Assembly (NCBI RefSeq): GCF_047496725.1
Contig: NC_132978.1
Location: 9,514,501 to 9,578,500 of the forward strand
DNA length: 64,000 bases
Source: Anoplolepis gracilipes
Lineage: Eukaryota; Arthropoda; Insecta; Hymenoptera; Formicidae
Reading direction: 5' to 3'
A program made the position numbers and the translations under genes. Shown here piece after piece: positions 43,099 through 56,202 of the stretch. The stretch's first letter is position 1. Each line of letters begins with the position of its first letter. Under the pieces are notes generated by a model. It ran no database searches and was not told where the DNA came from. It was given only the letters and a program-made list of their open reading frames with translations.

Positions 43099-44210
43099 CC
43101 AGCGTGGTCCCGTCAGGATTATCCGTCGACGATTTACGAGCCGCGCAAAATCGCTCTCTTTTCCTCCTCCATACGACTTGAAACGCTTCGCGTCGATTTC
43201 ACATTCGAGAGAAGCACGAACGCAAAGTGAAATTGTCCCGCCTGGAATTGAAGCTTCGTATCCTTATTATTGTAGCGTCGCACATTCATTTCCATAATCG
43301 CGATAAAATTGCGACTTTTACAGCAACGGGTTATTTTTATCACGGAGATAAGCAAAATTTTGTTTTTTCAATATTTCATGGCTATTTTTACTGAAATTGT
43401 TATAGAAGCAGCAAAATGGTTTTTTTGTATTTTCTGTATCTCCAATAAACTAATTTTAATTTGTTAACAGTTTTTTTACAATATATTTATGAAATTATTA
43501 AAATAGTTTATAAATATTTGTCATGAAAGAACCGAAAATATAATACATGTGATATAAATTCTATAAATTCTATAATATAATCAATCAAAAACAAAAATTA
43601 AAAGTATATATAAAATATACACGATTTACATGCATTTTCTTGCTCGTTGACTTGAATCGTTTTCTCTCTCGTTTGATTTATATCTTGTATTTTTCAATAG
43701 TGTGAAGAAAATTTACCGTTTTTCATGAAAATTGACTTGCAGCTAAATCACATCTTGACACACACTACGTTTCTGCTATTGACGTGATTGAAAAGGATTT
43801 AAATATGGTCGCATGGTCGCTTTTATGTAACGCCGTGTAATGAAAGAAAATCAATGAGCTGTTTTCCGTTCGATTGTAATAAGTTTTTTAAAAAAATTTG
43901 CGTCTCGCGTTTTGTTCCTTCCGATTTGAATTTCATATCTTATCGATAGATTAATCTTCGATAGATTAATTTATATTGCGCAGCTAACAATATTCTGTAA
44001 TTACGAGACATAATAGACCAAGCTTAAACATTTTATCTTTTAGCACGTAATACGTTACGTTGTATGTCATGTCCACAGGAACTTTAATGTGCGCACCACC
44101 ATGCATTCGTGTCACACGTGTCCAGTGCTGATATGACTCTATTTGGCCGTTTGCTTAGTTAATATCATCGCTATTAAGCTCGCGCTGATAGGATATCGTG
44201 CGAGCCCCGA
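43099..44210. other. Non-coding spacer
   Basis: GC-balanced to about 43340, AT-rich to about 43630, mixed after. No feature recognised. Confidence 0.5.
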
Positions 44211-44323
44211 TCTCTCTCTCTCTTTCTCTCTCTCTCCCTCCCCCCCTCTCTCTCTCTTCTCTCTCTCCTCTCTCTCTCCTCTCTCTCTTTTCTCTCTCTC
44301 TCTCTTCTCTCTCTCCTCTCTCT

Positions 44324-44354
<31 letters not shown>
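44211..44354 (+). repeat. Interrupted (CT)n tract with TCC/TTC units
   Basis: About 145 bases of pure pyrimidine, CT dinucleotides broken by CCCTCCCCCC and by regularly spaced TTC and CCT units. The two + strand Ser/Leu ORFs across it are repeat artefacts. Confidence 0.96.
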
Positions 44355-45085
44355 GCTATACTGTGAGTTTATATAGCTGAACTAATTTGAATTAAAACAC
44401 AACGACTTGCGTTAAAAAGATAATTAAGTACTGCAATTATTACCCAAAAACATGGAGATGAATTTATTTAATGTGTCAAATTTACTTTCTGGAAGCAAAT
44501 TTAAAAATTGATGGCTCGCAATTAGAAACTTATTATGATTAACGTCTAAAACTCGTTAATAGTTAAATCAAGATAAATCAAGTTAAATTATATATTTATA
44601 GTTAAATTAATTAGGATAAGAGATACATAATTAATATTAATAATTATACTATTATATTGTTATATAATTAAAATAAATTTTTGACAATGAGATTACAGAT
44701 AAGATTTTGATATAAAAAAATAATATGTATATATATTATTATTTTTTTATACGTCTCAAATTAATATAATACTAACAAATCGCGATAATTTTTCATATAT
44801 CATATATACACGCTCTAAATTTAAGTAATTTAATTAATTGATGTATTGAAAATGTTATAATAGTTGCAAGTTATTACTGCTGTTTAATGAAGCAAAAATA
44901 AACAAGAAATTATTAACCACTTTATATCACATTACGCTTATTATCTTATTTAACCATAAATATGATTTTATTCCTAGAATATGAATGCATTTATTATATT
45001 TTACAATATTGCAGTTTAGTTTCACATTTTTTCTTCTTCTTTATCATTTTGCATAAAAATGAACTCTATTTTTTTGCAAAATAAA
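44355..45085. other. AT-rich non-coding stretch
   Basis: Very AT-rich DNA with stops in all frames. It leads into the branch point and pyrimidine tract of the recursive splice site at 45118. Confidence 0.55.
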
Positions 45086-45123
45086 TTGACTAATCTTTCA
45101 ATTCTTTCTTGTTTCAGGTGAGT
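45086..45123 (+). promoter_or_regulatory. Recursive splice site (ratchet point) 2
   Basis: A branch-point-like GACTAAT (45088-45094) is followed by CTTTCAATTCTTTCTTGTTT and CAG ending at 45117, then directly by GTGAGT from 45118. Both splice signals are complete and abut, as at 6278. A second donor, GGAC|GTAAGTG, follows at 45215|45216. On the + strand, this would split a giant intron into segments. The motif is seen directly; use in splicing is inferred. Confidence 0.68.
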
Positions 45124-45215
45124 AAGCAGTCAGCTGATTACGATTTAAGCTTTCGACTGTAATTGAATTCGCGTAACAGTTTACCTCCGTACTACCGGCG
45201 AGCGTCCTTTGGGAC
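45118..45215 (+). other. Candidate RS-exon (98 nt) behind recursive site 2
   Basis: The 98 bases between the recursive acceptor and the downstream GTAAGTG donor contain a stop in each frame, two of them within the first six bases. Inclusion in an mRNA would truncate translation. The sequence is richer in GC than the AT-rich DNA upstream. Confidence 0.45.
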
Positions 45216-48200
45216 GTAAGTGCTGGGTGCCATTATTAACGCCATCATTAAAGTGGAGAGTTGCTAAGGGTAACGCCGTGAGGAGACGTGAATTGGGGTG
45301 AGTCATATCAATAATGAACATCCCTTAAAGAAATGGCAGAGATTTTTCTCCTCGGCAGCTGCTTTTTCGGTGGCTATTGATTATAAAAGAAGCCCTTCTT
45401 AAAGAGATATTCGGAGCACTATCAAAAGAGAGTATTATCGAGCGCGTCGTAATTCGTAATTCGGTATAGCTTAGCGGATCAAGGATAATCAGGATTTCGT
45501 AAGATCAAGGCGCGTAATTAGTATCCACTGACGATTAGATGATACATTGTTCGCTATCAGAATAACGGCGCTTATTCACGCGAAATTTTGAATAAGTCGA
45601 AAAGATCCAACTCTGAACGCGAAATGCAATCATTTGTTGAATCAGGCGGACTGTCCACGTATTGAATAACGTTACGTATTGAATATGGAAATGAAAGGAA
45701 CATAAAAATAGAATTTGCATTGTGCGCGTTTTGATAACGTTATTATCTCAGTCTTTGTTCAGCCGGTTGTTTATAGTTGGCTATTAATACATATTTGATA
45801 TATCAATATTATAGCTTATATATCTATATATATACATATGTAGACATAAAATTCATTGCGATATGTATATTTTTCTTTTCTTATTATATGTGTTATAAAG
45901 AATATTTAGAAAATAAAACCTAGACAAGGAATTCTTGCACTAAATTGCAACGAAAATTCCAAGAGAAAGAGAGAGAGAGATGCTTTTTTTTTATACGCAT
46001 TACTTGGAAACCGCCAAGCGTTCAGCAGGACGTTATAAGGGCGCTAACAAAAAGGAATATTTATCGCTCCTCTTCCCTTCTCTTCTTTTTTCTTGAATCA
46101 CTCTCGCTCTTTCGGTCGTCAGGCTTGTGCATTGATCTCGTGGTCCACCGCGGAGACGCTGATTGATTAACGATCACTCCTTGCATAAAACTACAATTGT
46201 GTTCTCGAATATCCTCTTTTCTCTCCCCTTCGCAATTCCACGGATATGTTTTACCGTCTGTGCACCTCTCGTGACGAATAGTTCTTGTGCCTTACCTTGT
46301 TCTCTCGATTTAATTTGTCGCTTGTGCGTGTCTGACCGATGCTAATCCTCTCCCCCGCGATTCCTTCACTCGTGGATGTTTCTCGATCAGCAGTCTGGTT
46401 GATTGTATTAGCAATAAAAGAGGCCCCAGGTTCTATCCGAGAGAACGACCTGAAATTACTCGGGTGTGAAAAACTTGCCCTTCGGACTCTCCAATGTCGA
46501 TCGCCATTCGGCGCATTCGAACCAAATGATGCCATTGCATCGCTCGCAGTGCAACGGCACGGATGCTGCATGAATGCCATGGGCGAGTTGGCAGGGATGA
46601 TGAGGACGAAAGGGGGGAGGAGGTTTATCGATTAATTAATTTGTTTCTCATTATCTCTGATAATTAGTATTGCGAATTGACTGGATGAAATCATAATTAG
46701 TGCGGGACTGTAATTCAAGGAATGAACGCGTGGTTCATCACCGATTCAGAAACTGGTAAATTCACTAACATCTATTAACGAGCACCGCAAGCGTAAATCT
46801 ATTTTCTTGATTTCAATTATTGCCGCTTGAACTCGTAATTATATCAATCCGCGAGTGTTTGCCTCGTAGGTTCGCCTTATGTTACCTTTGAACGATTTAA
46901 TTTAAAAATATCATGGTATAGTAAACATTTACATGTTCAAATTTATATGTTTAATATATATTCTTCAAAGAGAGCTGCAAATGTAAAAATGTCTACAATT
47001 ATCAATTAGATTAATTAATCCGTTATACCTACTTAAGAAGATTATTTTTTTATACAAATGAAATCAAGCTTATGTATAATTGAGTTATTTAAATACATAT
47101 ATACATACAAAATTCTTACACCTTAATTTATGACGATTAAATTACGAATAATATACACATGTATTATAATAATGGAAATACGCGCGCTATGTACTTATAT
47201 TATGGCATTTATTATTGATGCATAAACTTTATTACTCGTGTGATCCGCATCACGGATATATTTAATAAACTCATGAACGTGATATCTCGTACGACGGTAT
47301 ACAGATGCGAACATTACGAAATATATGTATATATATATATACACACCGTCAGACCAAGCTGTTTAACGCCGGAAGGAGCAATTAATTATCGATCGCGACT
47401 CGCCTAAGATGAAAACAATGGCGCGGTCAGACGTCTGTTGCAGCTGCATCGCCGTACGGTCTTGATGTAGATTATCCTAAGACGTTCAGGCACACATTAA
47501 TGCATCCGCGTGAGCACCCTCTGCCGCCACGCACTGTGCGCAGGGACCATTATGCGTGCACGAGTCAATAGATCGCGAAGCACATTATGGATATGATCTA
47601 ATGTGTTGACGCGTAGGGGGATTTATCGGATCATTATATCGATCGATCGGCACAACATGGTATATGGTATATATATCGCGCACAACCACCGATCGGTTTC
47701 GATAAATGTTCAATTGTCAGCAATTTCGTGTTGTGAATTCTCCTCGCATATCCTTTATTAAATATCTGAATCTAACGTATTGCACGATGTATAAGAACAA
47801 ACCTCTTCTACATTTTTATTGCATATCTGAAATAAAAAGAGAAATGCGGTCTAAAATTTTTTAAATTATTATTTTTTATAGCAGTAAATTAAATTGTATA
47901 CAATATTTTACATTAATCAATACTTAAATTAACCAATTAAAACAAAATATTATTATATATTATTATTATATTATTGCAAGCATTAAAAGTTATTTTAATA
48001 AATAATGGAATCTTTACTTTCCTAAGATTTAGAATTTTCGTGACTTAAATCTATATAAATTATTCAGGAATTCTATATATATTTCTATATATTATTCAAG
48101 ATTCAGTAATTGAACATGAAGATATTCCATTTGAAGCGACAAATTGTATTAACATTTGGTAATTTAATGCGGTAGAGTACTTTTATGCGACCATATATCT

Positions 48201-49239
48201 GCGGTAGCAGCTATATATATATGTATAAACTCCGGCGCGAATAAGATTTTGCTCCGGAAAGACCGTTTTTCATATCAACTGCATGACGACAAAGACATTC
48301 TCGATTATCGATTACCGCGAGAATGATTTCCCTCTTTTCTCCTTTCTTTTGCGCGATGATCACAAAATTCTCGCTTCGTCGTCCCGTTGTCCTTAGCTAC
48401 CCTCCACGTGGAGATGAGTATAAAGAATGATAGAGGGGTAGCATAAAGGGAGACGGAAAGTCGGACCGGTTTGGAGTGACAGAAGTACGAAAGCAACCAG
48501 TAGAGAAATCTTACGAATTGTTGGGTCGCTCTGAATTTCTCAGTTCCCGCGATCGAGAATCGGGATGGCGTAATATCTATTGAAAAGAAACGCGTTGAAG
48601 AAAGGAAGCGGAAAGCAGGCAGGCGAAAGGGATGGAAACATCTCGAGGCGACGGGACGAGATGGGTGGGAAGAAAAGCGAAGTGAAAGAATGGGCGCTCA
48701 ATCGGGTTCGCAAAATCACCGACAATCGCGCCGAGAGAAGCGAGCCGGCATGGCTGAAAGAACGTGAAAACCGAAGGTCGAATGTCGCAAGCACCCCCGA
48801 TTTCTGATTGCTGCGGGAAAATGGAAAAATTGTCGGTCCCCTGGAGCACGGGAGTGCGCCGGAAATAGATTCCACTGCGGATCACCTCTTCCCCCCTCCC
48901 TCTCTCTTTTTCTCTTTCTCTATCTTTCTATCTCTCCTCCCTCCCTCCCTCTCTATTTATCTATCGTGCACTTTAGAAAGCAAACCTGACGGGTGTGTGA
49001 CTGTTTTTCGGACACATCCGGATATAGACGGCGTTACTACGATAACGTATCAACAGGTGTTAACACGATTGTTTAATTCTCTACGTGGCATGCGAGGATT
49101 TACTTGACACTATTTCATCTTCTCTATCAAGATCTTTTATAATCAAGCGAATGGTATCGATTACATTACGATTGAATTAACAACTTTGAAATTACGTAAA
49201 ATGCACTTGCAGTAATTTTTCAACTGTATTTTAATTGAA
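45216..49239. other. Non-coding stretch, starting with a possible regulatory block
   Basis: At about 45216-45500 GC-balanced DNA continues with ATTATTAACGCCATCATTAA and GGGTGAGTCAT, typical in look of conserved non-coding DNA. Mixed and AT-rich parts follow. A GC-richer block (46010-46620) carries two antiparallel ORFs without motifs. AT-rich DNA at 46900-47350 and 47700-48170, then GC-balanced DNA to 49100 with a pyrimidine-rich segment at about 48885-48960. No supported gene. Confidence 0.4.
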
Positions 49240-49244
49240 TAAAA

Positions 49245-49288
<44 letters not shown>
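49240..49288. repeat. A-run followed by (TA)n microsatellite
   Basis: About 13 A residues lead into about 35 bases of AT repeat. Confidence 0.95.
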
Positions 49289-49289
<1 letters not shown>

Positions 49290-52200
49290 GACATACTATG
49301 TGTAGTATGAATTCTATATTTATTTGAAATCTAGAACAATATATCCTACATAGTAGTTACACTTGTATTTTTGAAACGTTCAATTTATTTTTATAGAATA
49401 AAAATTATAAATTTTGTCATTTCTGTTATCAAAAGGGTTGTATTTTATAACTAGATGATATATCCTATACTTTTTAAAACGAACTATTGTCGGACATAGG
49501 CGAACTTGTCTTTAAACGGAGAGAACATGGCCTAACAATTTTGTAAAAATAATTAACGATCGCACGATCAACGGCCAGCAAAACTCGACCTGACCGAATG
49601 GCTCTAAACATGGACCTTGTTAGAGTACGCGAACTTGTAACCCACAGTAACATATTCCAAGCGAGGCATTGTTCGGAGAGGGTGGGAATACCCCTTTCTT
49701 TCTGCACGCAAGTGATATAAAATGCTGAGTTACCCGGAAGCCGTCGCGAGCCTGGCTAATTAGGCGAAATTCCACGAGTTCCCGCAGGAGAATAGTCGCC
49801 TGATGAAAAAGAACACTCGTTGGTTACCTACGTTACAAGAAACCGCGGTGATTAGTGCCAGAATTACGATACCAAGGGAACCCCAGACCTATATAGAAAA
49901 CGTCGAAGCTCCTTTATTTCGTGAAAAGAGAGAGATACGTAGATGTAGGTATCTTATACATGTCATTTGCATAAAGAAAGGCAGGATGAAAAGATCAGAA
50001 TTTTCTGTAAAAAGATGTCGTCCACACAAAATATGACATGTGCAAATATATATCACGCAAAAGCTCTTTCTTCTTCCAACTAAATTCTGTTTGTCCAGTG
50101 AATATTTCGAAGAGCTTTATTATCAGAATACTAATAATAATACTAATAGCTGTTTCATTTTTTATATATTTTTTTATACATCGTTTATAAGATAAAATAT
50201 AGACAAACATATTTTATTTTACGTGCATTAGATATCACTTGATCAGGATTCTCTAACCTCGAGAATTCGCGTTAATAATAATTGTCAAGTCGTTTATTAG
50301 CTCATTATCATTTTTTATATGCTCAAGCGCATTGAAGACAGTGACGCTTATCCGGATCGTAAAGGGCGGAAGCAGCACGTCGCGCGCGTTAAGGCTTGGC
50401 TCGGTGTATCGATTTAAAAACATTTAAATTCCATAAATATCCAACGAAACGTTGAATAAGGCATGCGCAAAGCCAAAAGCCTCTCGCCTACCGAGAAGAC
50501 GACGAGAGCAGAGATAACGTATGATAGAGTACGCTGCTGCATAAACCAAAAGCAGAGAAACTTTCGATAGTGACGCAAGATAGTTCTCAATAATCTTCGA
50601 GCAACGCGAGTAACATCACAGGTTATCCATTGTTTTAGTCACTTTTTATTAAAATCATAGATTAATCGCGCTTTTTCTAATATTGATACGCTCGATATCT
50701 CAATTGAAACTCTTGTTCTATCTAAAGTAACTTTATTGATTTTTATGGATGAAAAAATAATTTTGTGTATTCTGAGAATAGTTTGAGAAATTTAGAATGG
50801 AAAGAAAACATTTAATATAGTTTGATTGTGTTTTCAAATATATCATCATTATTTTTGCAAAATTCGCAGTTCCACGTGGCTGTTATCTGAATGTATTTTT
50901 TTATATACGATTTAAACGACACTCGTGCCACTATGGTTCGTCGAAGTACATTTGCGAACAGAAATAGTCGTCCATATGCGTTGTCAGGCGATAGCAATAA
51001 ATTGCTATCGACCATCCGAGAAGCTATCCGGTGCATGCGGATGTCATCGAGCCGACATTAGGGCAGCTTGATTGGAAAAGTCTATAACTGTGCCACGGTC
51101 TCGTTATCGCGAACGAGTCTGTCAACAGGTATAAACGAAAAATCGCAGAATATCGGAACAGAAAAAAGGGCAAAAAGATCGAAAGGAGAAAAACGAGGAG
51201 CGTGGAGAAACGATTCGTCGTGCAGTTGCGAGGGGTGGCGACCGAGTCCGAAATGGCTAGTAAATGCGACTGACCGATCCACGGTTCGGCGACGGGTACA
51301 TCGAAAACGAATGGAAGGCGAGAGGGCAGAAAAGGCAGGAGGGGAGAGAGGAGTTGCTGCCGAGCTGTGATCTAGAAACTGCAGGTAATAGATTCAGTTG
51401 CGAGACGAGGATCGAGGTCGGAATCGAGATTCCTGGATGGAAATAGGAATCTAGGCAGTGTCGGAGGACGCGGTGTCGGCGTGAGAGAAACGATGGAGAG
51501 GAGGGGTCGGAGAGCTCGGGAATAAATCATTTCTGATTTTAATCAAACCGGGAAAACATTCACCCGGTTCTACTCGACTACCCCCGCGCTCGTTTCGCCC
51601 AATGTTATTTCGCTAGCAGCATACGCTCGCTGTCGTCATCGGTCCATGCCTTGACCTCCTCTCGCGCTCACTCTTCTTGCGCTCACGTACAGCCATCAGG
51701 ATCGGGACGAAACGAGGAAAAGGCGTCATCGAATGCTCAAGACGAATTAAGGAAAAGGAAAGGAAACTATTGTAAACTATACAATATCGTATTATCGGGT
51801 TTACCTATAATATTTTCGATTAATATAACAAATAGATAAATCTAGTGCGAATAATTATTAGTTTCTTGAGATTTGTACTTTTACGCAACGTAATATGAAC
51901 AGTCTACAGCGGAACGTCATCTTTTGATCACAAGATTTAGACGAAAATCTGTTACATTGAAATCGACAAAGTGTCGCTCCGTCTTGTTTGAAAAAAATTC
52001 CTTGTTGCACGTATATTTGTCTGAAAGCTTTAAGAGTGTTTTCTCACGTTGGATATACAAAGATATTATGGACAATATTCTTTCGCGCGACATATATAGA
52101 ATCTCGGCTTTGTTATAAATTTTCACATATTTTACTTAAAGTTTTGTCATAGCGTTTTCTAATTTATTAATTACATGTTGTATTCTTAGTAAAAGTTGGT

Positions 52201-55200
52201 TAGACATCATGAATAGATTATATACTTTTCGTCATGGATATCGAATTTCTGATACAATAATGTCTAATAAAGTTGGTTAATTAAAGTCTATAAATAATGA
52301 TTCTAAATATTAATATATATTTATATATAATATATACTTTACGTAATATATACATTTCGATGTATTTGATTCATTTATTTCAACTTTTACATACGTTTGT
52401 TGAATTTTCGAAGCTATATCAACAAACATCTGTTTACTCAACAATTTTTTTTAAACTCACAATCAATAAGTCAAAAGCTACAATTGTTAACTGTTATTTA
52501 ATTTCTGTAATAGAGAACACCGGACAGTTCGTAAACAAGTCTCTGTAACGAATCAGTTAATCGAATATTATTATTCTTTGCACGATCTATCAGTATCTGC
52601 AATGTTAACTGACAGGATTGCGATGCATATTGAATCTAGAAAAATACGAACTCTGAAAGATTCGTGGAAAAAGCGTAGTTAAGTATATACAGTCAAACTT
52701 GTACACGTTGCGTCAGGAAAAGAGAGAAATTCGATAGGGAAGTAATAATGCGAATAAATAAGATGGATCTCTGGCTGACTGCTGGAAAAATCTCAAACTA
52801 ATTTAAAAATAATTTGCAGAGACGTAATCAAGCTGTACGATAAGATAGGGAAAAGTAATAACGATATAGCCAGCCGACTTTCCTTCGTCGTTTCTTTCTC
52901 GCTGTCAATGTTCATGAATGCATTTTAAAGCGAAAAACAGGCGTTGCAAAAAAATGGTATTTAAGCGCTAAATCGATTGACCAGTCCATTAGGGCGTATA
53001 ATGAAACGACGCGATTGTTTTCTATTCGGTCGCACCTTGCCGTTCGCGAAAGGGAGGAAGGAGGACCTCTCCTGTCTGGCTTTGTGTTCCTCATCCATTC
53101 TTTGATACATTGTCGTCCGCAACACGCCGCTTTTCCCATGTTGTACGTCGGGGCGACCTTTGCGCCACGTTAATTTGTTCGGCAATTTTCTCGTTGTAAA
53201 GGACGGCGTTTTATCGTGGGAACATTTACATATGTTTCGACGCGTGAAATTATTAAGCTTTGTAACGTATATTGTCCAATACGATTGATAAAGAATCCTG
53301 ATAATTAGATTTTCGCCGCAGGACGTGGATTTGAAAAGCTTGAATGAATGATACAGTAATTGTTTAGATGATTAATGTTGAAGGCCATGGAATAAAAAAT
53401 GATAGTACATGGACTTTATTGACAAGTCGATCGAGGACAATAACAGGAAGGGTGGCGTGTTAGAGCGCTGACCAAATTATAACCGGAAACAAAACAGACG
53501 AACGTACAATGGGGCCCGCTTGCAAAGGCAATAAAATATGATAAACGTCACGAGCAGCGCACTTGCCTCTTTGTTGGTTGGTCGGCGACCATATACCATG
53601 CGAATCGTTCCCTGCATCGTACTCCCGAACGAATTCTAATGGTTGCATCCCCTGCAGTTAGTCGTTTGATTGTATTTCTTTTGCGAAAGTTCCTCCATCT
53701 GCGCGAAAATGCTGCTACTAACTCTTTATAACTCGGCTAACAATGGGATTTTAAAGATGTGATAAGCATACTAAAAAGTTTTGAATGAAATAGAGGTATT
53801 ATTATAGATATGTAAATTAATTAAATTGATAATCTAATTAACAAATTATATTATAAAATATCAAACTATGTATTGTTAATTTTAAGTCGTAATAACGTTT
53901 ATGAAATATATCATTTCGACACAAAGGTGGTGTTTGCAATGTTTTTTTTTTCAGTTCTATATAATTGTGCTTTTGGTTTAATTGATCAATGGAAATTCGG
54001 GAATGAAAAATCAGTGGAAATTATTTTATCGCCACGCAGTTCACTGTATAAATAAATTAGCCGTTTTAATTGGATTTTCTTGCCGAAATTACCTACAATT
54101 TCGGCACGCAGACACCTAACTGGCACGCTTGAAAATTCAACATCGAAACGTGGCAATCACAATGCGTTGCAAGAACATTTCCACGAAACCGCACACGGCC
54201 GTGTAATTCTACTCGTATTATATTTACGTACCGTGGATAACATTCGATGACGTTAAACGAAACTACTCGACGAACGGTTCGTGAATAACGCTTTCAACAT
54301 AACTGCATGTTGAAGTGAGCAATGACAGGAACTTGGAAATCGTCGAACCTAAAAAATCGGTGCGCTTCAGTGTCATACTGTGAAATCACTCGCGTTTGTT
54401 TTCCAAATTTCGATTTACTCAGCGCGTACATACTTTATTTCATACATATAAATATTTCTGTCTATGTTTTAGTTGCTCTTTGATCGAATTCACTTCTCGC
54501 TAATTGGCGCATTTGAACATGACGAAACTCGATATATACGATACGAGATAACGAAGAACGCGGAATAATAAAACTTCTGGATAACAGAGGAGCAATGTGT
54601 TATAGTGCAAAAAGCGGAATTTGACAGATTGCACTGAATCGGTGTCGATTTACGTCCAGGCTAATTATTTTTTAACGTATCATGTTTTAATATTTATTAC
54701 TTTCATGTTTCACGTAAAGTGAGATGATTACTTGAATCATTTAAATCGAGATACAATCAAGTAATTCTAAATCAATTGCAGTAATTTCAAATCAATTGTA
54801 AGTTCGATCACAATCGTGAAAATGATTAAATAAATATTTACATATTTTAATTTAGGAGTACGTATATCGTTACTCTTTCATGTTTTCACGGATAACAAAA
54901 CATTGCATCATATATCACTCGGTATTATATCATTTCAAACAAACAATATTTCGAACAGTGTAACTATGCGATAAACATCAGCAAACTTTTATGCAAACGT
55001 ATTGAAATATACTCGGCACTTGAAATTAACGAACTTGCCAGATAATGGAACGTAGAAACTGAGTTATCGCAGTTTTCGTCATGTGAAGCGAGCGCACATA
55101 TAGACGACGCGGCTGGAGAGATTGCCTTAAACGTCGATAGATCACAAGCTGATTCTGCCGAGAGTTTTCGTGTGCACACATCGAGATGTGGCGGAGGAGA

Positions 55201-56166
55201 GGACGATAGTCCCAGAGTCAGCGGGTTCAAGCGCAGGAAGGGAAAGGTGAAAATCGCGATTCTATGCACGGAGCGAGCTCGTGAAGAAAACTTGGTACGT
55301 ACGTGTGCGATAATGTAGCGCACACTGATAGGTGGATGCCGGGGGGTGAGATGGCGGGCAAGTTGGCAGGTAGGTTACGTATGAACGGAACTAACGTATG
55401 AGGTTGGAGCGCGGCCAGCCACTATTTTACACGAGCAACGGGGACCGGCCCGGCGGTCAACTAACCTCTGCTGACCAATGGACCAACCGGATAACCTATG
55501 CTACCTAACCCATCCGCTGAAAATATGCTTATGGTATATGCTCGGTCTCGAGTCTTCGACAATGAACGACGGTGCACCTTCCACTCCTTTTATTCCGCAG
55601 CTTTGTCCACCTCCACGAGCTGCTGTTTTCTCGCAAATCTCTTCTGTTTCATCAAATGTTTGTAAAGTTTTACGCTGCTTGATGTGAAATCGGAGCACGG
55701 TTTTGTTGGTTCAGTTAATGCTCGCGAACGTGATGTTTGATAAGATCTCTATTGCTCGATTGCGATCCCATCACGAACGTTGCCGCAACAGAAAATATGC
55801 TGCAAGGACACGAATGATTTTTTTATGCTTAAAAATATATTTGATTCTTTGATGGTAGTTTTCTCTCTTTTAATAGAACGCATAAACTGTTCATTCTTAT
55901 ATAATAAATATATATCAAGAATATATATAAAAAATGTATATAAATGTATATCGAGAGAACACAGAGATTTCTTAATTATATTAAAATTCGCAGTGATTGC
56001 ATTGTTATTATGTAGATAAACTTTCTGTAATCCATCAAGGAAACAAAGTGTTAAATTTTGGCATTCTTTTGCGCAGCAGCCTAGTGACATGGCATATTGT
56101 ACGGTTGATTACACAGCACAAAATTCCTCTCGTGCATCGATCGCTCTTGCTCGGTAAACCAAAAGA

Positions 56167-56170
<4 letters not shown>
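49289..56170. other. Non-coding stretch
   Basis: AT-rich and GC-balanced blocks alternate. Purine-rich DNA with Arg/Glu-type ORFs lies at 51130-51530. Balanced blocks lie at 52900-53240, 53440-53720, 54060-54430 and 55000-55700. ORFs of 60-119 codons on either strand show no motif. The T-run with CAG at 53954 is an isolated acceptor-like site. No RNA gene or mobile element recognised. Confidence 0.4.

Positions 56171-56200
<30 letters not shown>
56171..56200 (+). repeat. (TC)n microsatellite
   Basis: About 29 bases of uninterrupted TC repeat. Confidence 0.93.

Positions 56201-56202
<2 letters not shown>

Noticed and set aside
46508..46525. GGTTCGAA-type B box on the - strand (possible tRNA)
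   Set aside because: The flanking bases do not form a T-arm stem and no A box or acceptor stem is present.
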